Shown here: piece after piece, positions 33,582 to 43,740 of the stretch | Numbering within the stretch: the first letter of the stretch is position 1 | Layout: each line of letters starts with the position of its first letter | DNA from: Penicillium oxalicum | Taxonomy: Eukaryota > Ascomycota > Eurotiomycetes > Eurotiales > Aspergillaceae | Assembly (NCBI RefSeq): GCF_001723175.1 | Contig: NC_064650.1 | Coordinates: 4,340,001 to 4,404,000 of the forward strand | Direction of reading: 5' to 3' | Length of the DNA: 64,000 nt | Program-made: the position numbers and the translations under genes | Notes under the pieces: model-generated | Told to the model about the DNA's origin: nothing | Seen by the model: only the letters and a program-made list of their open reading frames with translations | The model's database searches: none

Positions 33582-34667
33582 ATGTCTTCCTCTTTCCTGT
33601 CTTCACAACCTGTGTTTGAGGACCAGGAGCCGTGGGCTCTCTTCGAGGCTTTCAAAACCATCGACCACCATCGTCCTCAAGCCAAACACAACCAAGACGA
33701 TGAGTATTCTCACCCCCTGGAGGCCTCCTCCACTGTTCAGTGGGGAGGTCCAGCATCTGCCCAAAGAGTGACCCCAACACTCCCGGTCCCCAGTGACGCT
33801 GAAGCGTCACTCCTTCACCTGCCAGAGGCACCCACAGCCTCTGAGTTCGTCAATTTGACTGGTGTAACTGCATCAGTCACACCATATATGAGCCCGCCGC
33901 CTGCCGTGCCAGCGCCGTCGGTGCCACGGCGCAAGCCTCAGCCGGTGCCAAAGACAACCGTCCAGGGCAGCCGCGTGCAGAAGGCCGCCTCGAAGAAAAC
34001 TCCTCGTCGGGAGAAGCCTCCAGTATCCCAGAAAATCACCTGGGATAGCTTTCTCCAGCCCGTGGTACCCGAGGGCGTCGTCGCCAACCCCGGCAATCAT
34101 GGACGCTGGGAGATCGATAAGTACGGCAACAGGACGTACCTGAATCGACTGAAAGCTAAGCGAGCAAAGCCTGTGCGGCCTCAAGGGCCTGGTGCTGGCA
34201 TCATTGTCTTCGGTCCTCCTCCTCCACCTCCCCCCGGCCCTTGGGTTCCTTCCTCGACTTGTTCTTCCCCTTCTCCTTCTGTGCCTTGTCCTCCTCATTC
34301 TCCTCCCTACCACCCTTTCCCTATACCGTCTGTGTCTCCTTCTCATCCTTCTCTTCCATTTTCTCGCTCTTCTCCTTATCTCACTCCTCCTCTTACTCCT
34401 CTTTCTCAGCCTTTCCTTCCTCACACTCCCCCCCCATTCTCTGCCTTATCCTCATTTCTCTTTTCAACCATTGACACCCTATCCTCCTACTCCTTACTAC
34501 TCCCTTTCTCTTCCTCCTTCTCTTCCTTCTTCCCTACTCACACCTCCGCCCTCATAGCTCGTTTCCCTTTGTTTTATCATTATACCCTTTCTGCGTGCTT
34601 TTCACCTTTGCTTCTGTTTGTAGTTCCGACTGTCATCGTTTTGTATATGACTCTGCGTGTCATGTAG
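33582..34667 (+). CDS. Proline-rich orphan protein with low-complexity C-terminus
   Basis: I do not recognise this protein. The ATG at 33582 gives 361 aa ending at 34667. The first about 210 residues look like a normal, mostly disordered protein: EDQEPWALFEAF near the start, a Pro-rich stretch (PPPAVPAPSVPRRKPQPVPK), a basic patch, then KITWDSFLQPVVPEGVVANPG and GRWEIDKYGNRTYLNRLKAKRAKP. The DSFLQPVVPEGV and GRWEIDKYG segments could be short linear motifs. After GPPPPPPPGPW the DNA becomes almost only C and T (about 34200-34560), and the protein is Ser/Pro/Leu/Phe-only and then hydrophobic. Stop codons cannot form in pyrimidine-only DNA, so the frame may run on past the natural end. A TATA box precedes it. 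Coding status is likely; the C-terminus is doubtful. Confidence 0.55.
   Translation: MSSSFLSSQPVFEDQEPWALFEAFKTIDHHRPQAKHNQDDEYSHPLEASSTVQWGGPASAQRVTPTLPVPSDAEASLLHLPEAPTASEFVNLTGVTASVTPYMSPPPAVPAPSVPRRKPQPVPKTTVQGSRVQKAASKKTPRREKPPVSQKITWDSFLQPVVPEGVVANPGNHGRWEIDKYGNRTYLNRLKAKRAKPVRPQGPGAGIIVFGPPPPPPPGPWVPSSTCSSPSPSVPCPPHSPPYHPFPIPSVSPSHPSLPFSRSSPYLTPPLTPLSQPFLPHTPPPFSALSSFLFSTIDTLSSYSLLLPFSSSFSSFFPTHTSALIARFPLFYHYTLSACFSPLLLFVVPTVIVLYMTLRVM
34195..34560 (+). repeat. Pyrimidine-rich (C/T) low-complexity tract
   Basis: About 365 nt almost free of purines on the plus strand. All three plus frames are open over much of it, and the minus strand gives an Arg-rich shadow frame. Such tracts can form triplex DNA, but none was shown here. 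Confidence 0.8.
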
Positions 34668-35271
34668 TTTTGTCATTGTTTTTTGCCCTAGTTGTGCTCT
34701 ATAATTCTTCGTTCTCGTTCTTGCTGTTTCTCCCTTCATGTCTGCTTAGCGTGATCAAACAATTTTTTCTACTCCTGATTATTTCAGAAGCACGCATGCA
34801 ATAGACGTTGGTCCCATCGCTCTGGCCGCGACTGCATACCTTTTGATAGTGAAATTAAATTCAATTATTGATGAAATTATCAGCTCGCTTTTTTTAAATC
34901 CAAGCAGATCACAAAAACTACATGTCAATGGACCCATTAGCCCTGAACTTGTTGGCGTTTCTTCTCTTTGAGACTGGACCCATCTCCCTGTACGCAAACG
35001 AATACTCTTCACTACCGTCCGAAGACAGCTATCACCAATTACACATCTCAGGGGTCCTCATTTCTATCGACACCCACTTGCATCCTTATCAATGTTACAC
35101 ATAGAAATAAACCACTTGAGATCTTTGTTTTCAGTGACACAAGTTGGCAGTGTCGTCGTTGAATCAGTACGTTCAAGTTCGAGCGCTATATACAGAAATG
35201 AGCTCCAGAGAGCCAAGAGAAAGAGACAGAAACATCTATGAAGAGTCTGTGCCGACATGCCACTGCACAAT
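34668..35271. other. Intergenic, orphan and dna2 3' ends (convergent)
   Basis: About 600 nt, T-rich at the left. No gene recognised. Confidence 0.5.
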
Positions 35272-38200
35272 CTACCCAGCAATGTCATTTACCAGGTCTT
35301 GAAGAATAGGTCTATTTCCCACAACGGAGAAACCGTTGAAAATTTTTGCACCCCGCTTTGCAGGTTGTTTCAATCGCGAGGACGAGTTGCGAGACCTTGA
35401 CGGGCTGAGAATTTCCCGGGTCTCAAGCTTTTGGTTTGCGGGTGAATTTGGGGGTTTCTTAAAAGATGGAGGGCTTTTGGCCAGGTTCGGAGAGGTAAGA
35501 GGCTTTTGAGTAGAGTCAAATGCAACCGATGAAAAAGTGTGGTCTTCGGCGGCGCTGGACGGAAGATCGTATACCCAGCCTTTGCTTTCCACGAGTCGAA
35601 CGTACTTTCCAAGAAGCTCGTTACCATCACGCAGTGTTGATTTGCTGCCGAGGACAAGTAACTTGGTGCGGGCACGGGTAAAGGCAACGTTGACTCGTCT
35701 CCAGTCGCGCAAAAGCTCTCCCACATGATTTTCGCTGTTGCTGCGCACGCAGCTGAGGATGACAATCTCCTTGTCCCGTCCTTGGAATTTATCGGTGGTG
35801 TGCATCTCCAGTTCGGGCGCATAGCGACGAAGGTTCTGGCGCAGGAGAGAAAGCTGGCTGCGATAGAAAGTAATGACACCAATATCTCGGGCAGAAATAC
35901 CGCAAGCGATTAATGCTTCCACTAGCTGAGTGCACAAAACCGCTTCGAGGTGATTAACAACCCGTTGTCCCTGCGCTGTCTCTAGACTTGCCGCCCCTAA
36001 CGTGTCGGTGTTGACAAGGAGGGTTTTCGCAGAAGGCACAAGCAAGTCATTAAGCCAGCAGCGTCCATTCGCTTTACCGAGACAGATCTCTTGCCTTGAT
36101 TGAGTCGATATAATGTCACCTGCGTGAAATTGTGCCAATGCGTGGATATCCGGAATTTCCAACGATCGAGCCGCAACCTCCGGAGTACCGCATTTCAACC
36201 GTCCGGAGTAGATGAGGGTATTCGAAAGCAACATGATCTCTTCGCACATACGGTACTGATGCTCCAGATTCACAACGGAATCAGGCTGTGCGTCGGAGAG
36301 TAGCTTGAATAGACTGACATCAAGACCCCCTTCCTGGGCAGCCTTGTTCTGGACCAGCGGCGGGAGCTGATAATGATCACCCACCAGGATGAAAGTCCTC
36401 GCCATGCGGATTGGGCCTAAACACACTGGAAGCGTGATCTGTGAAGCCTCGTCGACAATACAATAGTCGAAGATCCGCTGATTGAAAATGTTGTGGTTGA
36501 TTCCCAGACAAGTTGTCGCAACAACCTGTGGGTTCTCGTACGAATGTTTGAGTTCTTCGATCGTCTTCTTGGGGATCGCCGCCAGATCGGCAAACTCTTG
36601 GACGTCGGGGTGGATCTTTGTAGCCGCACCAATGCGAAGAATAGGTACGTTGTCGTCCCGGATCTTCAGCAGAATGTTGTCCACAGCAGTATGCGTGTAT
36701 GAGGTCAGAAGAACACTCTTACCCTGCGCGACAAGAGCGCGGATAATGTGTGCAATGGTTGTGGTTTTGCCTGTACCTGGCATTCCAAGGACAAGAGCAT
36801 AATCTTTCGCCCTCATAACTTTTTCGATAGCTTGCTTTTGATCAACGTTGAGGCTTACTGAATTAGGGAGTGTGTACGCAGTCGAGGCTGATTTGAAGAC
36901 AGGCGGCTGGCTTGCAATAACAAGTCTTCTCAGATGTCTGGACTGATAAAGATCTTTGTCCATCATGCAAATCAGGTTGTTTCGAACAAGAGCCATGCCG
37001 TTACTGAATTCATCCTTGTCAATGCGATATGTCATCTGCTCCTCTGGGTCTTCAAGTTCTGAAAGACCTTCTTTTCCAACTTCCATAATTCCTCTGAAAG
37101 ACTGGTTCGAGATTGGATTGAATCCAGCGGTCTTCGCTCTGGCCCTGTGTAGTCTGCGGTCAACGGCGACTGTAACATGAGAGGTGTGCACATGGGTGAT
37201 GTAGCCATTCGCAAGCGCAAAGTGACCCCTTTCATCCGAAACCACGATTGGCTCGCCGACCGATATCTGCGACTCTGCGAATGAAAAGCCGGATGTTGCG
37301 TTTCGTTTTCGAAATGTGTACTTGAATCGATTGATTCGACTTCCATGTTGATCTTCATGAACCGTATGGGAGTCAAGCACAACATCTCCAAAGCAGCGGC
37401 CCAATGCTTCACGTTCATTACTCAGCAACGTCCACAGCTCCCTCTTAAATTTGATCAAGTTTCCTTCCTCCTTAGTCAGGAGGTCATCCCACTTGCGAAA
37501 GAAGTCGCGGTCGTCTTTGTTCAAGTGTTGCGTGAAGGCTTCAAAGTCGTCGCTCAGCCCGCTTGAGTCACCATTGCCGTCCTCTGAGAGCTTGTGGTAT
37601 ATCAAGCATGGTGTCTTCGCATAGCATTTATTGCACATTTGCGCTTTTTTAAGCATTGGTGGAAGCTGCGTCCTCTCACGGATGTAGCCTGCTAACCGAT
37701 TCCGCACTTGAATCATCTGAACAAGTTCATGGCGAATACCTCGAATGCTCAAGGTCTTTGAAAGTTCGAGATAGTAGAGCAAACCAAAAGTAACGTCCAC
37801 ATCTGTTCACGCTGAGTTAGATCTGCAGGGACTTGGATGGACAACGAAAACACACCATAGCGGTCAGACAGGAGCAGGGTGTAGAGAGCAGTCTGGGCTC
37901 TATGCGCCTGGTTGGTGTCTCTTTTTCCCGTTTTTAACTCGAGCGGTACGACAAGATTTCTTGACGTATCTTTCTCGACGCACGCGACCTGCACAGTTGC
38001 ATCGATGTTCCCTTTGAGTCCATACATTGGCGACCAGACATGTTCTTCAACCTCGAGCAATTTGTTAATACTCAAATTGAGCTTCGCGCCGTTTCGATCT
38101 TCAACAACCGAGTTTGCCTAAGGAAATGCTCAGGACACGAAATTTTCACTTAGCCAGTGGCTCGATCAAACACACCTTGGGACTAGCTTGCAAAAAGACG

Positions 38201-40528
38201 TCTGCCCACGCCTGAATTTGGGGTATTTTCCCCATGATATCCTCAACGGCATCAGACGTACGCATGTTGATTGTGTAGAGCTCTTCGATGTGATTTTCAA
38301 GCACCTTTTCAACCAACATTCTCATGGATTCAGTATCCCACTGATTCGCCATCAGCGCTTTTTGAAAGACCTCGTGAAAAATAATACCGAATGCCTGTGG
38401 GCGTTCAATTTGGCCAATGACCTTGACTCGATCTTGAAGGACAGCGCGTCGTTGGCAATCCCCAGAGTCTGCAACAACAGTGGCTGAAATCAAGTGGTCT
38501 GGGTGGAGAATAATCATGTTGTGTGAATTGTCAACGATACACTGACCAAAAGTGTCAAAATCCCCGACTAAGTGAACGAAACAATCTTTTTCGCATGGCG
38601 TTTCGAACCATGACTCGCGCAAGATAATGACCTTGCGGGCATCCGTCTTCTCATCCTTGACGGACAGGACCTGCGAATTTGTTAGCGACGGCATGCGCCT
38701 TTATGTCTCGCGATACCCATCATACCTGTTCGGGCTGCGTACGTCCTCTCGAGTTGACGTACGAACTCTCTGCGGAATTCACAACCTGATAACGCTTGAT
38801 TGCTTTGCGAGACTTGAGATTCTATCATTTCATCGTCTTAGCATACACTGATGGGACATAACTTCAATAAGAGCGACAAACATAAGCTGAATCTTTACCA
38901 CTTTTCTCCATGGTTTGTTCAAAAGCATCAATGTCCAAGTCATCATCGAATTCGTCATCAGAAGGGGGGGCTACCACCGGTCCTGAAGTATGCATTCCCT
39001 CGGCGGGAGTTTGATTTCCGGGGCCCAGAGAAATTGTTTCATTTTGTCGCGTTGACTGGGCGGCAGCATGTGGCTCTGATACTTTGGCCGGTTCAGCACC
39101 ACAATTCCGCAGCACATCTTGGAGCTCGCCATCAAATACCCCGAAGTCGTCATCACCAAAGTCGTCATCGAAATCGTCAGAATCATCATGTTTAGTTTCG
39201 TTATTCAGTGATAGTGGTGGAGCATTTCGTTTAGGTGATGTGACATTTTGACCCCCCGAGCTGCTGATTTCAACGTGATTTGCGTTTGCTTTTGCTTTTG
39301 AGCCAGCAGAAGAGCCCAATAGGGCGATGTCTTTGTGTTGACCAGAAGTATCAATAAAAGGGTCCCCGGCATCCTCAGCGAGGTTCAAGAAATCCTCGTC
39401 TAGATCATCACAACCAAATTCTGAGTCTGAATCTTGCAAGCTCTGGCAACGCACAGGTAAAAGTTGCTCAGTAAGTTCAGAAAGTTGAGCACTTTTGGTA
39501 GCTTCAGCATTCACACCGCTTTGGCGATCCAGTATAGGAGACGATGAGCGACATCTTTGGGCATCCATACGTTGCCGTAAGGGCGAGGAGTTTGGCGGTC
39601 CCATATCGGACTGCGAAGGCGGATGTAGACTTTTCTCTATTCTCTCCAGTAGGAAGTTGATTCGGGACGATTTGCCATTGCCAGAGTCCAGGACATTGCT
39701 TCTCGTGCGGGAAAATATGCCTCGGCCAGAGTCCGAATCCTGACGATTGACTTTTCTTCGTTTTGCACGAGATGAAGGCCATTCGGCAACACAACTGATA
39801 GATCGTCTCAAGCCAGACGAGTCTCGGCTTGTTCTGCCCGAAACTGGTGTTTGCGGTGACGAGGACAGAAGGTTTGCGAGGCGAGGCGCAGGAAGCTCGT
39901 CAGCCCCATCAACCATATTCTTATCCACGTAATTGTTCCAAAGCTCGGCTGCCAAGTCGTGTTGTGGTGTTTTGAAAAGGGCTTGTATTGACTGTAAATC
40001 AAGCGGTTCCTTGTGTGCCTTTTTAGAGGTCTCTCGGCTTGGAGAACCAGCTGGCGACGAGCTATGACGCCGTTTTTTCCGACGTCGTGCGGGCGTTTGA
40101 GATGACGCATCTGGATTGGAACTGGCTGGGACATGTTGCCAGATAACATGGTCTATGGGTGTCACATCGGAGCCCTGAACCGATTCAAAAGCATCTTCGG
40201 CATTGCTGATCAAGTCCTCCAGAGGTATGCGGTTTCCCGGCGTTTGAGGGCAATCCTTGACCAATTTGGGCTGATCGGTCAAAGCAGTTTCCTCGGTCAA
40301 TGGCGCAGATTGTGGCTGTGTATCATCTGTTTCTTTGCTTGTATGTACTTGAGCAACCACGCCATTCAGCCACGAGCTTTGGTTTTCCTTGTCGACGTGC
40401 CCAATTCTCGTTTCGTCTTTCGAAGTCGCAGTTTCAGTCCATGGGTTTTCCTCGTTGTATCGGAATGCGTTTAGTTTTGTACGGGATTTGGAAGAGATGG
40501 GCCACGAATTCTTGTTCGTCGTCGCCAT
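35272..40528 (-). CDS. dna2: DNA replication helicase/nuclease Dna2
   Basis: Five exons: 40528-38882, 38821-38726, 38670-38176, 38117-37856, 37802-35272; 1676 aa. Dna2 trims Okazaki flaps and resects DNA ends in the nucleus. The first about 550 residues are disordered and acidic. The nuclease domain has the Fe-S cysteines (Cys653, Cys890, Cys893, Cys899 in CNKCYAKTPC) and the PD-(D/E)XK residues Asp785, Glu806 and Lys808 in LELKTGK. The superfamily 1 helicase has Walker A GMPGTGKTTT (about 1173), VDEASQ, VGDHYQLPPLVQ, NLEHQYRM and DKFQGRDKE, ending in WRRVNVAFTRA. Intron 1 uses a GTTTGT donor; the alternative GTAAAG donor upstream gives the wrong phase. An ACGCGT box lies about 215 nt upstream. 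The C-terminal 100 residues are Ser/Pro/Lys-rich. Confidence 0.96.
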
Positions 40529-41057
40529 AATGCTCGATCGACCGGGTTCCAGATCAGATCGGAAGTATTAGACTGGGTGAGGATGCATTATCGACGGTCT
40601 GCGAGCTGGCCGGGGAAGCCTAATAAATTTTCAATGCGATGATGTTATGTACTCGAGTTCTTTTTGAATGAGCAGTCGTATGTCCTCGTCATTTTCGTCT
40701 AGTGGAGTAATCAAGGAGACAATCAAGACGAGATGCGATAAGAACGCGTCGCGCGTTGATTGCTGTTGCCTTATCCGGAAAGCGTGTTATACATGCCTGA
40801 CAAATATGGCGTCAAAAGGCGGCAAAGTTGAATTCACCCGAAACGGACTAGCGCAATGACTGGACAGCTCTCCATCGGCCTTTTGCGGCTTCAACATCAG
40901 ACTGCTGTATAACCCCTCCTGTCCATTCCCCCCGGCGGTAACGAATTGACCATCCCTGTCCCTACCACACACTCACAGTGGTGGCTGTCTCGATTGAATT
41001 ACTTTCACCCCTTCAAAATCGACCTTTGCCCGGCCGCACTCGCTTGCGCTCAGCAAT
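40529..41057. other. Divergent promoter dna2 / complex I subunit gene
   Basis: About 530 nt between divergent starts. It holds ACGCGT at 40744-40749, beside a CG-rich stretch. Confidence 0.55.
40744..40749. promoter_or_regulatory. ACGCGT (MCB-like) box upstream of dna2
   Basis: The box is about 215 nt before the dna2 start. MBF drives many DNA-replication genes through this motif in yeasts, so the position fits; it is one six-base site and could be chance. Confidence 0.35.
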
Positions 41058-41528
41058 ATGGTTGCCAGGCCAGTGTCGCACCTCCTTCGCTCGCGTTGCC
41101 TGCTGCGCAGGCCTCAGAACACCCAGGCTTTCTCGACCCGAGGTAGTCTCCGTGCCGCCGATCATGGAAACCACTACGATCCCCCGACTGGCTGGCTGTT
41201 TGGCGTGAAGCCCGGCCAGAAGTACGAGAAAGAAGGCTGGGAGGGTATCTGGTACTACGGATTCATTGGCAGTCTCCTGGCTGCCGGCGTTGCATATGTG
41301 TTCAAGCCGGACACCTCGTGAGTTTCGCCCAAAATCCCCACTGGTTCATTCGAATTTGGGGTTTCAGTGTGCCAAGTGACGTACTTGGGCTGTATGAATG
41401 GAACCAAGGATCAACTAGAAGGCATTGCTAACTCTGCTCTTAGCATACAAACCTGGGCTCTTGAGGAAGCTCGTCGACGACTTGAGGCTGAGGGTATTCT
41501 GGAGGACCCTGAGAAGGCTCAGAAGTAA
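41058..41528 (+). CDS. NADH:ubiquinone oxidoreductase ESSS-type subunit (NDUFB11-like)
   Basis: Two exons, 41058-41317 and 41444-41528; 114 aa. The first about 30 residues (MVARPVSHLLRSRCLLRRPQ) are Arg-rich without acids, a mitochondrial presequence. Then come GWLFGVKPGQKYEKEGWEG and one membrane helix, IWYYGFIGSLLAAGVAYVF, followed by a short soluble tail with EEARRRLEAEGILEDPE. This layout of presequence, one helix and a charged tail is that of the ESSS/NDUFB11 accessory subunit in the membrane arm of complex I. The intron (41318-41443) splits a Ser codon and has a GCTAAC branch. It is divergent from dna2. Confidence 0.85.
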
Positions 41529-41919
41529 GGACAGTGCTTATTGCGCCTTTCTGTACACTGTACATAGAGAGATCGGAAAAGGGTTATTTCGGTTGGCGCC
41601 TGTACCACCTGCGATGGCAGATATGATGTTCCGATCCTTTGGTTAGATGGGGTTTTTGCATACCTTTTCCTCCAGTTTTCTTCTCTCATTCTCTTTTTTT
41701 CTCTCGACCTTTTGTACCACTTATGTTCTGCCCGAACCGCTTTTCGTCGCATCTACACAGATCAATCACATCAACTTAAGAAAACGTGCTGGATTTTTCG
41801 GTCTGCAACTTTCGACACAGCGAAGATCGTCCATAGATGCGAGTGATGTACTGTCTTGTCTTCACAAATGAGAGCTCATCGATTGTATTCGCACTCTGGC
41901 ATATCGGGTGCGGTCCGGC
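41529..41919. other. Intergenic, complex I gene and amidase 3' ends (convergent)
   Basis: About 390 nt, T/C-rich, with no gene seen. Confidence 0.5.
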
Positions 41920-43024
41920 TTATACCTCTGGGTAGACATCGGTCCTCCTCAACAGTGGCATTTCCCTTCGGATCTTCGAAACAAGATCGAGGTCAATATC
42001 CACAGTCATAAACCGAGGCTCGGTAAAATCTTCACCCAATTCCGCCATAATCTCTCCCCATGGGTTGACCACCATTGAATGACCGTAGCTTCGCCTCGTC
42101 TCGTTGTGTGAGCCGGCTTGCGCAGCTGCTATCACATAAGACTGAGTCTCGATGGCTCTTGCTCTGAGCAATGGCTCCCAATGCGCTTTACCCGTAGGCA
42201 CAGTGAATGCCGATGGATAGGTAATAATTTCTGCACCCTGACGGCGCAAAGCCAGACTCATTTCTGGGAAGCGCAACTGTAGGTTCGTCAATGACCTTGT
42301 CTGGCCGACTAGCTTGCAGTCTCGAAGCCATAGGGAGCTTCATGGGATTACTAGATTTGACATGAGTGGCTTGTCACTCACATCAAAACAAATGGCAAGG
42401 CCGACGCGTCCAATTGGCGTGTCGAAGGGTGAGATAATCTTTTGACCGGGCTCGACGTTTCTAGAGCACTCGCGTGAGATGCATTTTCGGTTATGTCGGG
42501 ACGTGCAGACTTACTTGCTCTCCTGGAGAATAGGACCATCTTTGATCTCAACGTCAAAGAGGTGGATCTTTTGGTAATTTTGAGTGACGGTGCCTTTATC
42601 GTCAATCCAGACCAGAGAGTTTTTGAGCCTGTGACCAGAAGCCACTTCATGAATGCCGACGTTGATATGTATGCCCTCCTGTCTGGCATCATCTTTTAGA
42701 GCGGAGATGAAGTGGGCACAATCCGAGGAATTGGCAAGAGCAAACGACTCCTCCGCCGAGGTCGCAATGTAGTCTGAGGCCTCGGGCAAGAAGAGAACCT
42801 GTCTCAAGTTAGCAAGCCAACGCGGGCTGCTCCGATCTACTGCGCTTCTAGACTGCGGCGCACCTTCGCCCCTGCGAGAGCAGCCTTTCGGACCAACGTC
42901 TGACATTGAATCAAATTGGACTTGATGCAAGCTGTTGCACACAGCTGACCCACAGCCTGCCACATGTGTTAGTGAGCACGAACGACCTGAAATCCACTCA
43001 ACATGGACATACCGCAAGCACCAT
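41920..43024 (-). CDS. Nitrilase-superfamily amidase (Nit1/Nit2 type)
   Basis: Five exons: 43024-43013 (MVLA), 42956-42864, 42798-42515, 42460-42382, 42276-41920; 274 aa. The carbon-nitrogen hydrolase triad is visible: Glu41 in LFLPEAS, Lys112 in YQKIHLFDVEI, and Cys153 in GLAICFDLRFPEM, the last motif spanning a splice junction. The C-terminal part has YPSAFTVPTGKAHWEPLLRARAIE and SMVVNPWGEIMAE, both diagnostic. Yeast and mammalian relatives are deaminated-glutathione or omega-amidases acting in cytosol and mitochondria; which reaction applies here is not visible. The 12-nt first exon is unusually short; it supplies the only in-phase ATG before VGQLCATACIKSNL. The gene is divergent from dis3. 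Confidence 0.88.
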
Positions 43025-43740
43025 GTTGTGGAGGACCTCAACTGTACAAACTAAAGAGAGAAGGAACGCTGTGTGAGGAATGAACAAATACAGTCTCACA
43101 ACTTTGTGCGCACCCAGTGGTCGAAAGAGCAAGGTGCAATGTAGGATTTTCGGGCAGGTTATGGTCAACGCTGGGAGTTGAATCCTTGTAAACTTGGCGA
43201 TTGCATCTACAAGGGCCACTACCGGGCGGCTACTCCACGCATGGCTGCATCGGCCTAAGCAGGTAACGAAGCGGAGGTACTCGGCGGTGGAACTGGACCC
43301 AGTATTGTAGTGCCCATTTTGAACACTTGCTATGAGGACACCAGTTTGGTATACCAGACTATAAAATATGACTTTCGTTCTTTACACAGGTCCATGATCG
43401 CGCTCGCAATATTTGTTCTCTTATCATACACTATGAAATTACTGTTGAATGTGGAAGCTGTAGCATAGTAGTTACTACCAGTGTAGGCTGAGCGCTCGCA
43501 TTCATATCGGCCGCCCGCCGGCGCTGGCGGGTCCTGAGGCGCGTCGCCGGTCCATCATCCGCCGGCGGGCATCATGCTGACTCAGCTATCGCGATTGCCC
43601 GCCTCCGCCGGGCAGAACGTGACGATAACCAGATTCGCTCGCCTTGCAGAGATCATTTTCTGGTCGAGCTTCTCGAACCAGATTTGTCAACCTACAAGTG
43701 ACATTCAATACTGCCGTCTGGCAAGTCACCAACCGTCACA
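43025..43740. other. Divergent promoter amidase / dis3
   Basis: About 715 nt. The part nearest dis3 carries the GC-rich inverted repeats listed separately; the rest is unremarkable. Confidence 0.55.
43513..43613. repeat. GC-rich inverted-repeat block upstream of dis3
   Basis: GCCCGCCGGC (43513-43522) is answered by its exact reverse complement GCCGGCGGGC (43561-43570) after 38 nt. Two smaller hairpins are present: CCCGCC with GGCGGG (43514-43531), and GCCCG with CGGGC (43597-43613). The block ends about 130 nt before the dis3 ATG. Confidence 0.75.

Noticed and set aside
33873..34424. Arg-rich minus-strand frame of 183 codons
   Set aside because: It is the complement of the C/T tract; purine-only codons give Arg, Lys, Glu and Gly automatically.
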